A stretch of 64,000 nt of DNA from Viscum album (taxonomy: Eukaryota > Streptophyta > Magnoliopsida > Santalales > Viscaceae), in contig OY728130.1 in the NCBI GenBank assembly GCA_963277665.1, positions 1,361,012,393 through 1,361,076,392 of the forward strand. Reading direction: 5' to 3'. The notes under the pieces are model-generated. The model did not search any database, had not been told where the DNA came from, and worked only from the letters and a program-made list of their open reading frames with translations. Position 1 is the stretch's first letter. The number at the start of each line of letters is the position of its first letter. Made by a program: the position numbers and the translations under genes. Positions 1 through 10,724 of the stretch are shown piece after piece.

Positions 1-663
1 TAAAACTAATGAAGAAGATCAACTAGAGGGTGTTTTCAATCTAAAAGTTTATCTTGAAGGTTATCTTGAGAAACTTGATTTGTAGAGAAATAAGATTAGA
101 AACATTTATGTACTAATAAATGAGTCTTTTTTGTATATTGATCAACTAAAATCTGAAATAATTTTGTTAGATAAGGTAGTGGTAGATCAATTTGCTACTG
201 AATAAAATCTAATATATGTTAAGAATTTCAATATGAAAATTGAAAAGTAAGATAAGGTAATTAGTGAACTTAATGCTTGAATCAAGGATAAATAAAAAAA
301 TATTTAAAATATTGAAGAAGTGGTGACACTAAGAAATAATATTGAAATTGAAATAAAAACAAATGGTTCAAATATAAAGCTATATTTTGAAAAGTTTTTA
401 GATGAATAATTAAAATAAATCACTAAAAGAGGTAGAAGGAGTGTCGATAAGGTTTTGAATGATAAAAGACCCAACAACATGGGTAGATTAGGAATTATAT
501 TTGAAAGAGTATCATAAAAATTTGTAAAAAATTAATGATAAGGATAAAGGAAAGAATAAGTTTGGAGATAACTCTCAATCATCAAGGGTTCATCAAAAAC
601 CAAAAAGCTATTCAGAGTATGTTTACATGTAGAGTAGTGGTGAAAATATCCTTACCCTAATTA

Positions 664-750
664 AGTGCTAAAACTATGACCAATTGCGCCATAAAATGAC
701 TTATTTTGAGAAGGAAAAAATCTACCTAAAACGAGAGGAACCCATAATCT
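664..750 (+). pseudogene. copia gag CCHC zinc-knuckle remnant
   Basis: The frame starting AAG-TGC reads K-C-stop-N-Y-D-Q-L-R-H-K-M-T-Y-F, which fits a CX2CX4HX4C nucleic-acid-binding knuckle with the second cysteine changed to Tyr and the last to Phe. Only the first Cys and the His remain, so it cannot bind zinc. It sits between the lysine-rich gag stretch and the protease, as expected for a copia polyprotein. Confidence 0.6.
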
Positions 751-1110
751 AAAAAATAATAAAGATATCATATTTTTAACTTAAAGAATATATTATTTTT
801 TTGGATATTATTTTTATTACTCAAACTTTTTACATAAAATAATTGATTGTAAGAAAACTAAGAGTGTTAATAAATTCTATGTAAGGATTAGAAATATGGA
901 TGTGAGATCAAAAAAAATGATTCCATTGGGATTTTTTTTCCCTTTGAAGGTATAAGAATACCACTATACTGTTGATGCTGAAAAAATGATTAGAGGGAGA
1001 GATCCATGCTTGTCTCAACTTAATCCAAAATTTTATGTAAGGAAAATAAGAATAATGAAAATTATATCCTATTTAAATTTTTTCACAAGGATATAAATAA
1101 TATAAACAAG

Positions 1111-1160
1111 TGGATTCTTGATAGAGGGTGATCATCCCAAATAACCACAAATATGAACTT
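1111..1160 (+). pseudogene. copia aspartic protease active-site remnant
   Basis: Reads W-I-L-D-R-G-stop-S-S-Q-I-T-T. The copia protease start is W-x-L-D-S-G-A-(S/T)-x-H-x-(T/C), so the catalytic Asp is kept, the active-site Ser is Arg and the Ala codon is a stop. The polyprotein would no longer be processed. Confidence 0.7.
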
Positions 1161-1481
1161 TTCAAATAATGAGGAGGGATTGACAGAACTATTTGATTTT
1201 GTATTGATGGAGCTTTGAAAATCAAGGTAAATGGAAAGATTATGGTTATTAGAGATGAATTAAAGAATATGGAAGTGCATTAAGTGTATGGAATTTGAAA
1301 TAATATCTTGAGTGTAATTCCATTATATAACCTAGGTATTGAATCCACATTCAATTTAAAGGTATTATTAATTTAATACAAAACTATATATTCTATGATG
1401 AAAGTATAGAGAAAAAATAATAATTTTTATCAAGTGTACATTAAAGAAAACATATTTCTTCTTTATGGTGAAAGAGGAGCA

Positions 1482-2400
1482 TAGTCTGTGGAATCAAAAA
1501 CTTGGGCATATTAATCAATGAATCATGGATAATATCTTAAAGCTAAAGGTTTTTATTGATATTAAAAATGTGTAGTGTAATAGAAAAAATGACTTGTGAT
1601 GATTTCTTAAGAGGGAAGATAATGAGGAATTACTATAGGAAAAAGAAGAATGAGGCATCAAATTTGCTTGATTTGGTTTATACTAATGTGTATAGAATAA
1701 TGAAACATCATGAAACATAAGGAAAAAAGTATTTCATCTTAATTTTTTATGATGGTATTAGAATGAGTTGCATCATGTTTATGAAAAACAAAAATTTTGT
1801 AATGGAATGATTCAAAATATTTTTAAGAAGATATGAAAGAAAAACCAAAATATTGATTAAAATTATTCAATTAGAAAATTATACAATGTATAATTCCATT
1901 AAGGTGTAAAATTATTTAGATAAACATGACACTAAACATGAGTCCTCATCGATGAGAACTCCATAAAAAATGGAATTGTTAAAATGTGTAACCAAATTGT
2001 GAACAACATGAAAATATTTATTGTTGAAAGTTTCATTCCACATCATTACTAGTAGGAAGTAGTACAGGTAGTAGTGTACACTAAAATTAGGATTTTTTAA
2101 GTTCTAGAGAATATAATAAACCATATAAAATGTGGCATGAAATAATGACATTATTGAAAGACTTTATGGTGTTTGGGAGTAAATTCTATATTCAAAACAA
2201 AGAGGGAAATCAAGACAAATATGAAGATGTGGACAATGAAGAAGTATTATTAGGATATTAAACTAAAATAAAATCCTATAAGTTCTTCAACAAGTGGCTA
2301 AATAAGATTTTGTAAAATAATTTTTTTATGATGATTGAAGAGAAAATTGGAAAAAAAATTGGAAACTCAAGTTTGAATGAATTTTATGAAGAATAATATT
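1482..2400 (+). pseudogene. copia GAG-pre-integrase and integrase remnant
   Basis: 1482-1550 reads L-W-N-Q-K-L-G-H-I-N, the GAG-pre-integrase / HHCC zinc-finger signature. 1657-1850 gives L-D-L-V-Y-T-N-V, where the first catalytic Asp (T-D) is Asn, then K-Y-F-I-L-I-F-Y-D-G, matching the F-x-D-D-Y-S-R block. 1960-2075 reads N-G-I-V-K and later P-H-H-Y, the region of the catalytic Glu, which is Lys here. 2130-2390 gives F-M-V-F-G-S and later L-L-G-Y, the C-terminal domain of copia integrase. Stops and frameshifts are scattered throughout. Confidence 0.72.
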
Positions 2401-2499
2401 AAGTGTAGATGCAAACCAAACAACCTACAAGAAATAACCTCCAGAAGGAGGATGAGCAAGGAGATTTCACCATAGTATAATCTAAATGGATTGTAATAA

Positions 2500-2785
2500 T
2501 GAGAGGGTATGCCACCTGCCATTGGGACAAGCCTGTGCATACATGGGAAAGCCTAGCTGAACATCCATGCAAATGTAGAGAGCTGATATCACGATAAAGA
2601 TGCTGGGGAGGAGCAGTTCCAAGTAGTTAGTCTGAGTTGTATGTAATGTTTGAATCCTATGGGAAATGAATTCCTCTAAGGCCTATGGAACATGTAATAC
2701 TTATGACTACGGGACTTGTAAGGGTTCAACCTCACCCCTTTAAAGGTGTATTATCAAAAATCAATAAAAAATGAAGGCCTTTGGT
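2500..2785. other. GC-richer segment in the copia integrase-RT hinge, possible small insertion
   Basis: This stretch is visibly richer in G+C than its surroundings. It has no similarity to the copia hinge that I can recognise, and copia coding resumes right after it at about 2788. It starts near TGAGAGGGTATGCC and ends in an A-rich tail with an AATAAAAAATG polyadenylation-like run. A short solo LTR, TRIM or SINE is possible. No clear target duplication was found. Confidence 0.3.
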
Positions 2786-2837
2786 CCATTTAATGGATGA
2801 AAAGGTAATCCAAAATAAAGCTTAGTTTGTGACTAAA

Positions 2838-2842
2838 GGATA
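2838..2842. repeat. Target site duplication, left copy, for element A
   Basis: GGATA immediately left of the A LTR pairs with GGCCA at 13539-13543 (three of five bases). It lies exactly where the copia RT reading T-K-G-Y breaks; right of element A the copia frame restarts with G-H-V, duplicating the Gly-aromatic position. The match is imperfect, as expected for an old insertion. Confidence 0.5.
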
Positions 2843-3579
2843 TATAACAACCCTACTCTTTATTTCAAACATAAAAATAATTTATTACATAAAATTTTAC
2901 TTAATAAAACTATGAGTATCGATAGGTCTAGTGTATTGGGAAATTAAGAGCATTACATAAAAACTTAGAACATAAAACACAATATCTTTTTTGAAAACTT
3001 CTTTTACACGACCACAACATTCCCTCGTACTTAACATTGCATGGGATAACCTGAGGACACACATAAGGAAAGGGTGATATATAAATCCCATTAAGGGAGT
3101 AAACATAGCATAAAATGAAGAATACAATACATATTTTTCAATAGACATATCAATGTAGCATAAGAGAAACATGAACTTAAAGGCATGATATAACATGATT
3201 ATCATAACATGGAAATGTGGCAACACCATTTAACATAATTTTAGCATGAGCCAAGGATCATTTCACATAGAGAATGAGTAAAACCTCTTTGAACTTGAAT
3301 TATAATGAGTAAAACCTTATTTTACTTGATTTATCATGATACTAATCTTTACCAAATGCATTGGAGCGCTATCAGGGTGCAGCCTTATTTAATATTTCAT
3401 TTCATGCATGAGTGTGCCACATAGATCATACAACATAGAACCATTCAACATTATAATTTATTCCATGATAAAGAAATTTTGAATGCATACATGAAACTAT
3501 ATAATCAATAAGTAAATTTTCATAAAGGTGAATAACCTTTATATAGAAATGGGCATGGTATTCACTACACAATGACTTT

Positions 3580-4180
3580 GGTTTGGAAAATCACAGTGCA
3601 ATTTCGGCAGCATAACGACGTGATATAAGAATTTATAAAAATGGTTGATGAGATATAAATAGATATATCATCATATGTACATGAAATGAAAGTAAGGGGG
3701 TTATATAGATACATGTCCCAACATATGTAATGGAATTTAGATGCATAATATAAAATAATTGCTTGAATGTAAATGAGGAGAGAGAAATTCCTTACGGAAT
3801 TTTGTCATGGTAACAAGTGTACATGGGAGGCATTAATGAGAGATGAATAAGTATATAATTATTTAAACATAAGTATTTAAGTATGGAGAAGGTTATAAAT
3901 AATACCCCAACATTTTTAATTGAAAATAAAATGGTATAACATCATAAAGAACTTTGGACAAAAATGAGAAAGGAAGAAATCCCTTACGGAATTTCAACAT
4001 GGAAATAGGTGTACATGGGAGGAATTAATGAGAGATAAAGAGGTATCTAATTATTCAAACATAATTAGGTATGTATGGGAGGAGGTGAGAAATTATACCC
4101 CAACATTTTTAATTGAAAATAAAATGGCATAACAATATAAGGATACTTGGACATAAATAAGGAAGGAAGAAATCCCTTAC
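3580..4180 (-). repeat. 191-bp tandem subrepeats in the leader of the A 3' LTR
   Basis: About three units repeat phrases such as CCTTACGGAATTT, TGTACATGGGAGG and ATTAATGAGAGA. The anchors AATGAG (3772, 3963) and AATAAGG (4155) are spaced 191-192 bp. On the minus strand the array lies downstream of the TATA box, so it should be in the transcribed leader. Each unit carries a GTAAGG splice-donor-like word on the minus strand (3790, 3981, 4174). Equivalent units occur at 11455-12060 in the other LTR. Confidence 0.75.
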
Positions 4181-4328
4181 TTGGAAGAGTGACCCCAAAG
4201 GATTGGGAAAGGATTGAGAGAGGCTTATTGGGAGCTTGGGGTGATTTGTAAGGATTATATAGAGAGGGGGGAAGAGGTTGTTTGATCTCTAAAGCTTTTG
4301 GGTGATGAGGAAGTTGGATCTTGGGTGG

Positions 4329-4340
4329 GTTTATATAGGA
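4329..4340 (-). promoter_or_regulatory. TATA box of the A 3' LTR
   Basis: On the minus strand it reads CCTATATAAACCC, a strong plant TATA box, followed within about 30 bases by a C-rich start-site-like region. The matching site in the other LTR is decayed to CCAATATAAAC (12207-12216). It implies transcription leftward through the subrepeats. Confidence 0.65.
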
Positions 4341-5673
4341 AAAGAGAGGGAATTATTTATTATTTAGGTTTTGGACACTACACATTAAACTAATCAAAAC
4401 CACAAACCAAACCATGGTTTTTGACCATGGTTTTTTTTCAAATAGGAGTGAAAAAATTTATTTTTTAAGTCCAATGGCCTAAATTATTAAAATATTAGGT
4501 TTGATTATGTGGAGGTGAGTCACACTCTTAAGAAAATAAATTTAAAAAGTTAAAATGTTTTATAAGTCTTGGAGGGTCCACTAAGGAACCATAAAATTAA
4601 TCAAACAAATCTAAAATTACATTAATTTAAATATAAAAAATATATTGGATGAATATATAATTTATAGTATTTTGTTACATCACTATTGGGTCATTATGAT
4701 TTCATAAAACACATTATATATTTAAACGGTATTTAATTTTTACCCAAAAATTCGACTGTCTCAGAAAATTATGAAAAATTTACTATTGGATAATTTCAAT
4801 GTTATGATTCTAAAAATAATATTTATTTTATCTAAATAATTTTCTAAATATGTTAATTTTTACCTTTAAAATAAAAACCGACATTTATAAAAAATTCATG
4901 GGTTTTATAAAAAACAACTTTCAAACCTTAATAAAAATTACAATTGTATTTATAAAAATTATACAATCATTTATATTTAATAAAAAATAATATAGTAATA
5001 ATACTTTATTAAAATATTATTTAATTCAAAAATCCATTAATTCACCAAAATATATTTCTTAATTGAATATTAACTAAAAAATACTATTTGTGCTTTAAAA
5101 ACTATTCACAAAGTAACAATAATAAAATGAATGTATATTATTTATTCTATACAAAAATAATCCACATAATAATAGTGCTAGGGTATTATTACATATCCTC
5201 TTATAACACCCACATATGACCTAAGGGTAAGGTGTGCAATGGTGAAAAACTCTTGGGGTGGCTCGGATAACATTGCTCGGGTGGTAATCTATATCACCTT
5301 CCACTTCTCCCATAGGCAGTTCCATTTGAGCTTAATGTGTTGAATCTAGGCTTGGGATTGATCAAGAGTGAAGCCTAGTGATTCCACCTCCTTCCCAGGC
5401 TCCAACAAATGGGCTTCATACAGAGCAATTCTATTGGATGAGGCGATCACTTCCTTTGTTTGAGTAAATTAGATTTGTTAAAGACCTATATTTATACTAA
5501 TCAATTGATCAATGTTCAATGGATATATTAACAATGGTAATACTTATTAACGGTAATTTGAAATCCAAAAACATAAAACTAAGGAAGTTCATATTTTATA
5601 TAACCATTTTACATAATAAGACATTTAATTATATTGAGAGGAATTTTCATTGATAAAAGTTTGGGTCGTTAAA

Positions 5674-5690
5674 ATATCCCCCCTTAAGGA
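5674..5690 (-). other. Polypurine tract of element A
   Basis: On the minus strand it reads AAGGGGGGATAT directly before the 3' LTR, the primer site for plus-strand DNA synthesis. It overlaps the last codons of the integrase/chromodomain frame, as is common in compact gypsy elements. Confidence 0.7.
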
Positions 5691-6127
5691 ATTTTACCCT
5701 CTAAATTTCTTTTTCCCACACTAAAAATATGATGGTAACTTTTCTTCATCACTTCCTCCGATTCCCACATTGCTTCTTCAAACTTGTGGTTGTGCCACAA
5801 CACCTTGACAAGGGGAATTGTCTTATTTTTTAGAACTTTTTCTTTATGATCTAAGATATTCACCATCTTCTCTTCATAGGAGAGGTCATTCTCAAAGGGT
5901 ACCACATATGGATTGAGTACATGCGATGGGTCAGGTATGTACTTCCTCAAGAGTGATACATGGAATACATCATGTACTTGAGATAGGTTCGGTGGGAGTG
6001 CTAGTTGATAGGTCACTGCTCCAATGCAATCATGGATCTCAAAATAGCCGATGTACCTTGGACTAAAATTTCTGTTATTCCCAAAACTCATAACTCTCTT
6101 ACAAAATGATATGTGGAGGAATACCAA
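5684..6127 (-). pseudogene. Element A integrase C-terminus and chromodomain
   Basis: An open stretch of 147 codons. Residues of about 28-75 hold the integrase C-terminal block (P-R-Y-I-G-Y-F-E-I, then Q-V-H-D-V-F-H-V-S-L-L-R-K-Y). Residues of about 88-136 read P-L-V-K-V-L-W-H-N-H, then E-E-A-M-W-E-S-E-E, the C-terminal chromodomain signature that targets chromoviruses to particular chromatin. It is the best-preserved part of the polyprotein, although the upstream integrase is interrupted, so it is a fragment and not a gene. Confidence 0.85.
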
Positions 6128-6139
6128 GTCTTTGAAATC

Positions 6140-6960
6140 AAACTCTAGGTCTCATCGATGATTATCAGTATAGCTCTTTTGTCAACTCTGAGCAGCTTTA
6201 ATGTGCTGCTGGATGGTCTTAACCTTTTACACCATTTCTTCAACAATTTCTAGACCTAGGAATTTTAGCTCCCCAAATTTATCCCAACATGCCAGTATTC
6301 TACACCTCTTCCAATAAAGGGCTTCATAAGGATCCATTTGGATTATTGAGTGGAAATTGTTATTGTAAGAGAACTCAACTAGAGGAAGATATTGATCCCA
6401 TCCTCCTTTGAAGTCCATTGAGCATGCTCTCAACATGTCCTCAAGTTTTTGGATAGTCTGCTAAGATTGGCCATCAGTTTGAGTAGGATAAGTCGTATTG
6501 AAGTTCAGCTCAGTATTTAGAGCATGTTGAAGAATATTCCAGAAATTAGAGGTGAATCTTGGATCTTGATCGAATACAATAGATAGTGGTACTCCATGTA
6601 GCCTTACCACTTCTCTGATATATATCCACACTAGTTGATCTAATAAGAAATCCAATAGAATTTCAATGAAGTGTGTAGTATTTGTAAGACGATCCACAAT
6701 AACCCATATAACATTGTTTCCTTTAGATGTCTTTGAAAGTCTGGTGACAAAGTCCATGGTGATGTTCTCCCATTTCCATGATGATATGGGTAATTGTTTC
6801 ATCAACCCCTTAGAATTCTTCCTCTGATTCATCACTTGCTAACATACTAGGTACTTTGATGTATACTCAACAATATCCTTCTTCATGTTATCATACCAAT
6901 AAAGCTCTCGGAGATCTTGATACATCTTTTTTTCCCTAGGTGAATGGAGAAATTCAAACT
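6140..6960 (-). pseudogene. Element A integrase (zinc finger and catalytic core)
   Basis: From the right: 6837-6920 reads L-Y-W-Y-D-N-M-K-K-D-I-V-E-Y and L-V-C, the HHCC finger with one Cys changed to Tyr. 6461-6835 carries I-T-M-D-F-V (first catalytic Asp), then F-D-Q-D-P-R-F-T-S (second Asp). 6227-6460 begins with the Q-T-I-Q-K-L-E-D-M-L-R-A-C block holding the catalytic Glu. D, D and E all survive, but stops at about 6460, 6227 and 6840 and the loss of frame to the chromodomain break the protein. Confidence 0.85.
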
Positions 6961-7269
6961 ATGTGCATCATACAAATTTTCTTTGTTTAACTCCATATTT
7001 TATGGAACACATAGTTTTGACCCAAATCTCACAATTCCTTCATCATTAACATTAAAATCCTTGGATTTACCTTTTTTGATAGATTCCACTTTCTTCTAAA
7101 TTCCCACATCATCAATTTGAGCATCCTTTAACCTTTTTTAAAAGATGGTTGAGCAATCATTTGTTAAAGGATTAATGATGTTACCTTCTTTATGATTCTA
7201 ATTTCCATCTTTATTAAATATAATAATATTAGATCCTTTTAAATTTTCATCAATGGTAGAATTGTTGGG

Positions 7270-7600
7270 TTCTTTCTACTTAGATCATTTTCCACCTTGT
7301 TTGCTTTCCCATGGTGGTAATGGATTGAGCAGTCATAGTCTTTGATATAATCTAACCATCTTCATTGGCGCATGTTCAACTCTTTCTGTGCGAATATATA
7401 CTTAAGGATTTTGTGATCTGTATATATTTCACACTTCTCCCCAATGAGGTAATGTCACCAAAATTTTAAAGTGAAGATTACTACAGCCAAATTCAGATCA
7501 TGTGTTGGAAAGTTTTTCTCATGAAATTTCAATTTTATTGAAGGATAGGCAATGAATTTTTCATTTTTCATCAACACACATCCCAGGTCCTTCTTCTAAG
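7270..7600 (-). pseudogene. Element A RNase H domain
   Basis: The minus strand reads I-Y-T-D-H-K, then L-K-Y-I-F-A-Q-K-E (7385-7440), then D-Y-D-C-S-I-H-Y-H-H-G-K-A-N-K-V and L-S-R-K, the conserved gypsy RNase H end with catalytic Asp in T-D-H-K. It degrades the RNA strand during reverse transcription. Scattered stops interrupt it. It follows RT directly. Confidence 0.75.
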
Positions 7601-8603
7601 CATCACTAAATACCACAAAAAGTTCTCCACTTGTGGGTAGTGTGAGAATAGGTGTAGTGATAAGCCTCCTTTTCAACTCCTTGAATCTCTCTTCACATTC
7701 ATCACTCCAATAAAACTTTACTCCCTTCCGAGTTAGCTTGGTAAGAGGGTTGGAAAATCGTGAGAAATTTCTCACAAAACGATTATAATATGCAGCTAAC
7801 CCTAGGAAGCTACGGATATCCATTACTGATGTTGGCCTCATCCATCCCTCAATTGTAGGTGTCTTGGAGGGATCCAAATATATCCCATTGCTTGTGATGA
7901 TATGACCCAAGAATGAGATCTTCTTCAACTAGAAATCAGACTTGTTATACATTTCATAGAGCTTCTCATTTCTTAAGGTCTCTAGTACAGTTATTAGATT
8001 CTCCTCATACCCCTCCTTGGTTTTGGAATATATTATAATATCATCAATAAATACTACCAAAAATTTGTTGAGAAAATCTCTAAAGACTCTATTCATCAAG
8101 TCCATGAAGATTTCTGGAGCATTAGTGAGTCCGAAAGGCATTAATATGAATTCATAGTGCCTGTATCTTGTATGAAAAGTAATCTTTGGGATATTATCCT
8201 TCTTCACCCTTACTTGATAATATCTCAACTAAAAATCCACCTTGGAGAAGTATTATTCTCCACATATCTGATCGAACAAGTCATTGATTCGGGGTAGAGG
8301 ATACTTGTTCTTTATTATGATTTTGTTGAGCTCATGATAATCAATGAAAAGGTGCATTGACCCATCCTTCTTCTTGACAAAGAGGACTGGTGCACCCCAT
8401 GGTGAAGTACTTGGGAGTATAAACCCTTTATCTAAATTCTCTTTTAGTTGTTTCTTCAGCTCCTCAAGCTCCACAACAACCATTCTATATGGAGTTTTGT
8501 ATATTGGTAACTCCCCAGGTATAAGATCAATTGAGAATTCAACATCTCTTCTAGGAGGAAGACTAGGAAATTCCTCGGGAAACACTTCAGCAAATTCCCA
8601 CAC
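7596..8603 (-). pseudogene. Element A reverse transcriptase
   Basis: Three open stretches (8253-8603, 7929-8228, 7596-7928) lie in the same frame, separated by stops. They give [44 protein letters not shown] (catalytic F-I-D-D, about 8035-8060) and F-L-G-H-I-I-T-S-N-G-I. The catalytic aspartates are intact, unlike in A2 and copia here. The stops at about 8250 and 8229 lie where Gln or Arg is usual (G-E-stop-Y-F-S and D-F-stop-L-R). Confidence 0.9.
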
Positions 8604-8619
8604 AATATTTATGTCTTTA

Positions 8620-9110
8620 AGGATATTTTATTTCTTATACTCAATCATTTGAGAAAGATACATGTGTTTATAGGGAAGTAATATCCACACTTGAGATGAT
8701 GGTTCTAAATAAGATTCATCATCCTCCTTGTAATTGTATAGAATCGGGGGTCGATTCACCATATAGAGAGTGATTTCCCTCTCATGGAAATTTATGTTGG
8801 ATCTATATAAGAAAATCCAATCCATGCTAATAATTGCATCAAACTACACCAGAGAGAGTATGATGAGTTTTTTCAGGAAGTTCAATCCACAAATTATGAT
8901 AGGGGAGGAGTTATATTCACGGGATTCATTGATTTACCCATTTTCCATTCTCACCAACATCTTTAATTCCATGATTTATGGTGGTGTTAGGATTTTTCTA
9001 CTAAACTTTCGGGATATAAAAGAATGCGTAAAACAATAATCAAAAAGTAAATTCACTATTATTGAATGAATAACTAGCGTACCTATCACTACTTTGTTGT
9101 TGAGATTTTA
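8620..9110 (-). pseudogene. Element A aspartic protease
   Basis: 9003-9102 reads V-V-I-G-T-L-V-I and later L-L-F-D-Y-C-F-T-H-S-F-I-S. The family has L-F-D-S-G-A-T-H-S-F-I-S, so the catalytic Asp remains but Ser-Gly is Tyr-Cys. 8770-8830 gives M-D-W-I-F-L-Y, the conserved G-M-D-W block between protease and RT. Confidence 0.75.
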
Positions 9111-9124
9111 TTCAATGATAGTGA

Positions 9125-10248
9125 TGGAAAAAGATCACCCTTGCTGCTTTGGAGTTTTTTGGTTGCCTTCGAAAACCCTTAGCTTAGGGAACTGGTTTGC
9201 AAAGTGCCCTGGTTCTTTGAAGTTGAAGCAATAAACAATGCGTTGAAGGTTGAATAGAGCGTTTATATCTTCTATCGCAGCAAGGGTTTTTTCTTGTCAA
9301 TAGTTAATGGCCAGGTTCCCTTCTCTTCCACACCTAAATCATTTCCTCATCTCCTTCAGTAAATTTCTGGGGTGCTTCTTTCCACACCTTTGGAAAGTGG
9401 GGTGCTGGATTTTCTTAGCACCATTGGATTTATCCATCGGACCACCAGAATTGAAGTCCACATTATTCTTATTATCCCCATGATAACCCTGATATTTACT
9501 GATCTCCATTTCAACTTTGAGGGCACATCAGACAATTTCCTCATAGCTCTCGAAGTCACGGATCACTAGGGATTTTCGCAGGCTAAGTTTTAGCCCACCA
9601 AAGAAGTGGTCAACCTTGCATTCAGGGGTAACGACAAATCCAGAGGCTTATTGTGCAAGCCTTGTGAGGTTTTCCTCATAAGATCCAATGGATTATTTAT
9701 CTTTTTTCTTTAGGGGAAGGAATTACCTTTCCATCTTAAGTTGGAGGGCGCGAGGAAAATATTTATCGAAAAACATTTTCTGGAAATCCTTTCATTCCAA
9801 TGCCTCAATCTCCTCCTCAGGCTTTATATTTTTGATCAATGTCCACCATTGATCAGATTCACCCTCCATACGATAAGCATCAAGAAGTACCTTATCTTTT
9901 TCATAACATTAATGGATGCATAAGATATTCTCAATGGAGTTGATCCATTGTTCGACGATTGAGGAATCAGATGATCCATTAGAAGTAGGAGGCCTTTGTC
10001 TCATGAAGCTCTTGATTGTGACTTGTTCTTTCTTGGGGGGGGGGGGGTTAATGTTCCTATTGACCCATGTTTTTATTCAAAAATTGAGTTAACTGAGAGA
10101 TTATCATGACAAAGTTTGCGATTCTCTCTCCCATCGAACTAGGCATCTCATTAGAACAATCATCACATTGATCTTCACATCCGTTGTTAGCCTGAGTCCT
10201 CATATTACCAAACATTGGCTGGAATAAAAGTAAATTTAGGGGTAACAC
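9125..10248 (-). pseudogene. Element A gag (capsid and zinc knuckles)
   Basis: The N-terminal open stretch 10057-10248 leads into a capsid domain (about 9650-10010: V-E-Q-W-I, then S-D-Q-W-W, then K-Y-F-P). Two knuckle blocks follow. 9305-9400 reads R-C-G-K-K-H-P and F-R-C-G-R-E-G. 9183-9235 reads C-F-N-F-K-E-P-G-H-F-A-N-Q-F-P, where the later cysteines of a CX2CX4HX4C knuckle are Phe. Stops and a 13-base G run at 10035-10047 (a C run in the coding sense) break the frame. Confidence 0.75.
10035..10047. repeat. Homopolymer run of 13 G
   Basis: Thirteen G on the plus strand between the first gag stretch and the capsid domain of element A. Such runs slip during replication and sequencing, so its length is uncertain and it probably contributed to loss of the gag frame. 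Confidence 0.9.
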
Positions 10249-10707
10249 ATAAAGGTTAATCCAAAGAAAAAAATAGATGACTTATAAATTACTTTTATTT
10301 CCTTAAATTAGGAATTTATAGGATTCAATATTTGTTATCCATGATCTACTTTCCAACATATAATCTTAGGGGTATTTTTTTATTCCCTTAATAATGGTTT
10401 ATAATAAGATTATGAATTTACCAAATCATATCCCCTAGGAGTGTCATAACCAAGAGTACATCAATGCCCATTGCTATGCACCAGTTTTCGTTCGAGTCTA
10501 GATCAAAGTGGTGTTTTCAGGTTTTACCCCTAGATATATCTGTGCCAGAGCGGCCTCTACCTTCTCATATCTAGACAAGGATATTTTTTATTGATAATCC
10601 ACTTACTCAATACTCACTAAAATTTAGGGATGTTTTTATTATGATTATTCTTATCCCTAAGGCTTTCACTAGGGTTTTCTAATCCTAATACCAAAAATTA
10701 ATAAACC

Positions 10708-10723
10708 TATCCTTTGATACTAA
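10708..10723 (-). other. Primer-binding site of element A (initiator tRNA-Met type)
   Basis: One base inside the right LTR the minus strand reads TTAGTATCAAAGGAT, close to the plant iMet PBS TTGGTATCAGAGC. Together with the polypurine tract at the other end this fixes element orientation. Confidence 0.75.
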
Positions 10724-10724
10724 C

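Larger units (their letters stand above)
1..2842 (+). mobile_element. Ty1/copia retrotransposon relic, 5' portion (gag to start of RT)
   Basis: Degenerate copia polyprotein readable only across many frameshifts and stops. In order it shows a gag zinc-knuckle remnant (664-750), protease (1111-1160), GAG-pre-integrase (1482-1550), integrase (1657-about 2400) and the first residues of reverse transcriptase (2788-2842). The order protease-integrase-RT is diagnostic of Ty1/copia. The reading stops in the RT motif T-K-G-Y at 2842, where element A begins, and resumes at 13544. The 5' LTR and start of gag lie outside the window. The first 650 bases read as a lysine/glutamate-rich gag-like stretch without a recognisable motif. 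Confidence 0.8.
2843..5673 (-). repeat. 3' LTR of element A
   Basis: Homologous along its length to 10725-13538, for example at TATAACAACCCTA on the left edge and TTTGGGTCGTTA on the right edge. On the minus strand it begins TTTTAACGACCC (expected TGTAACGACCC) and ends AGGGTTGTTATA. By eye there is roughly one difference per 8-12 bases between the two LTRs. It holds a TATA box (4329-4340) and an array of about 191 bp subrepeats (3580-4180). Small ATG-initiated frames inside have no recognisable product. Confidence 0.85.

Noticed and set aside
2897..3229. 110-codon open frame on the minus strand
   Set aside because: Lies in the A 3' LTR. The partner LTR keeps only a shorter, altered version (10815-11006), so it is chance openness in A+T-rich DNA.
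8344..8652. 102-codon open frame on the plus strand
   Set aside because: Antisense shadow of the element A reverse transcriptase at 8253-8603.
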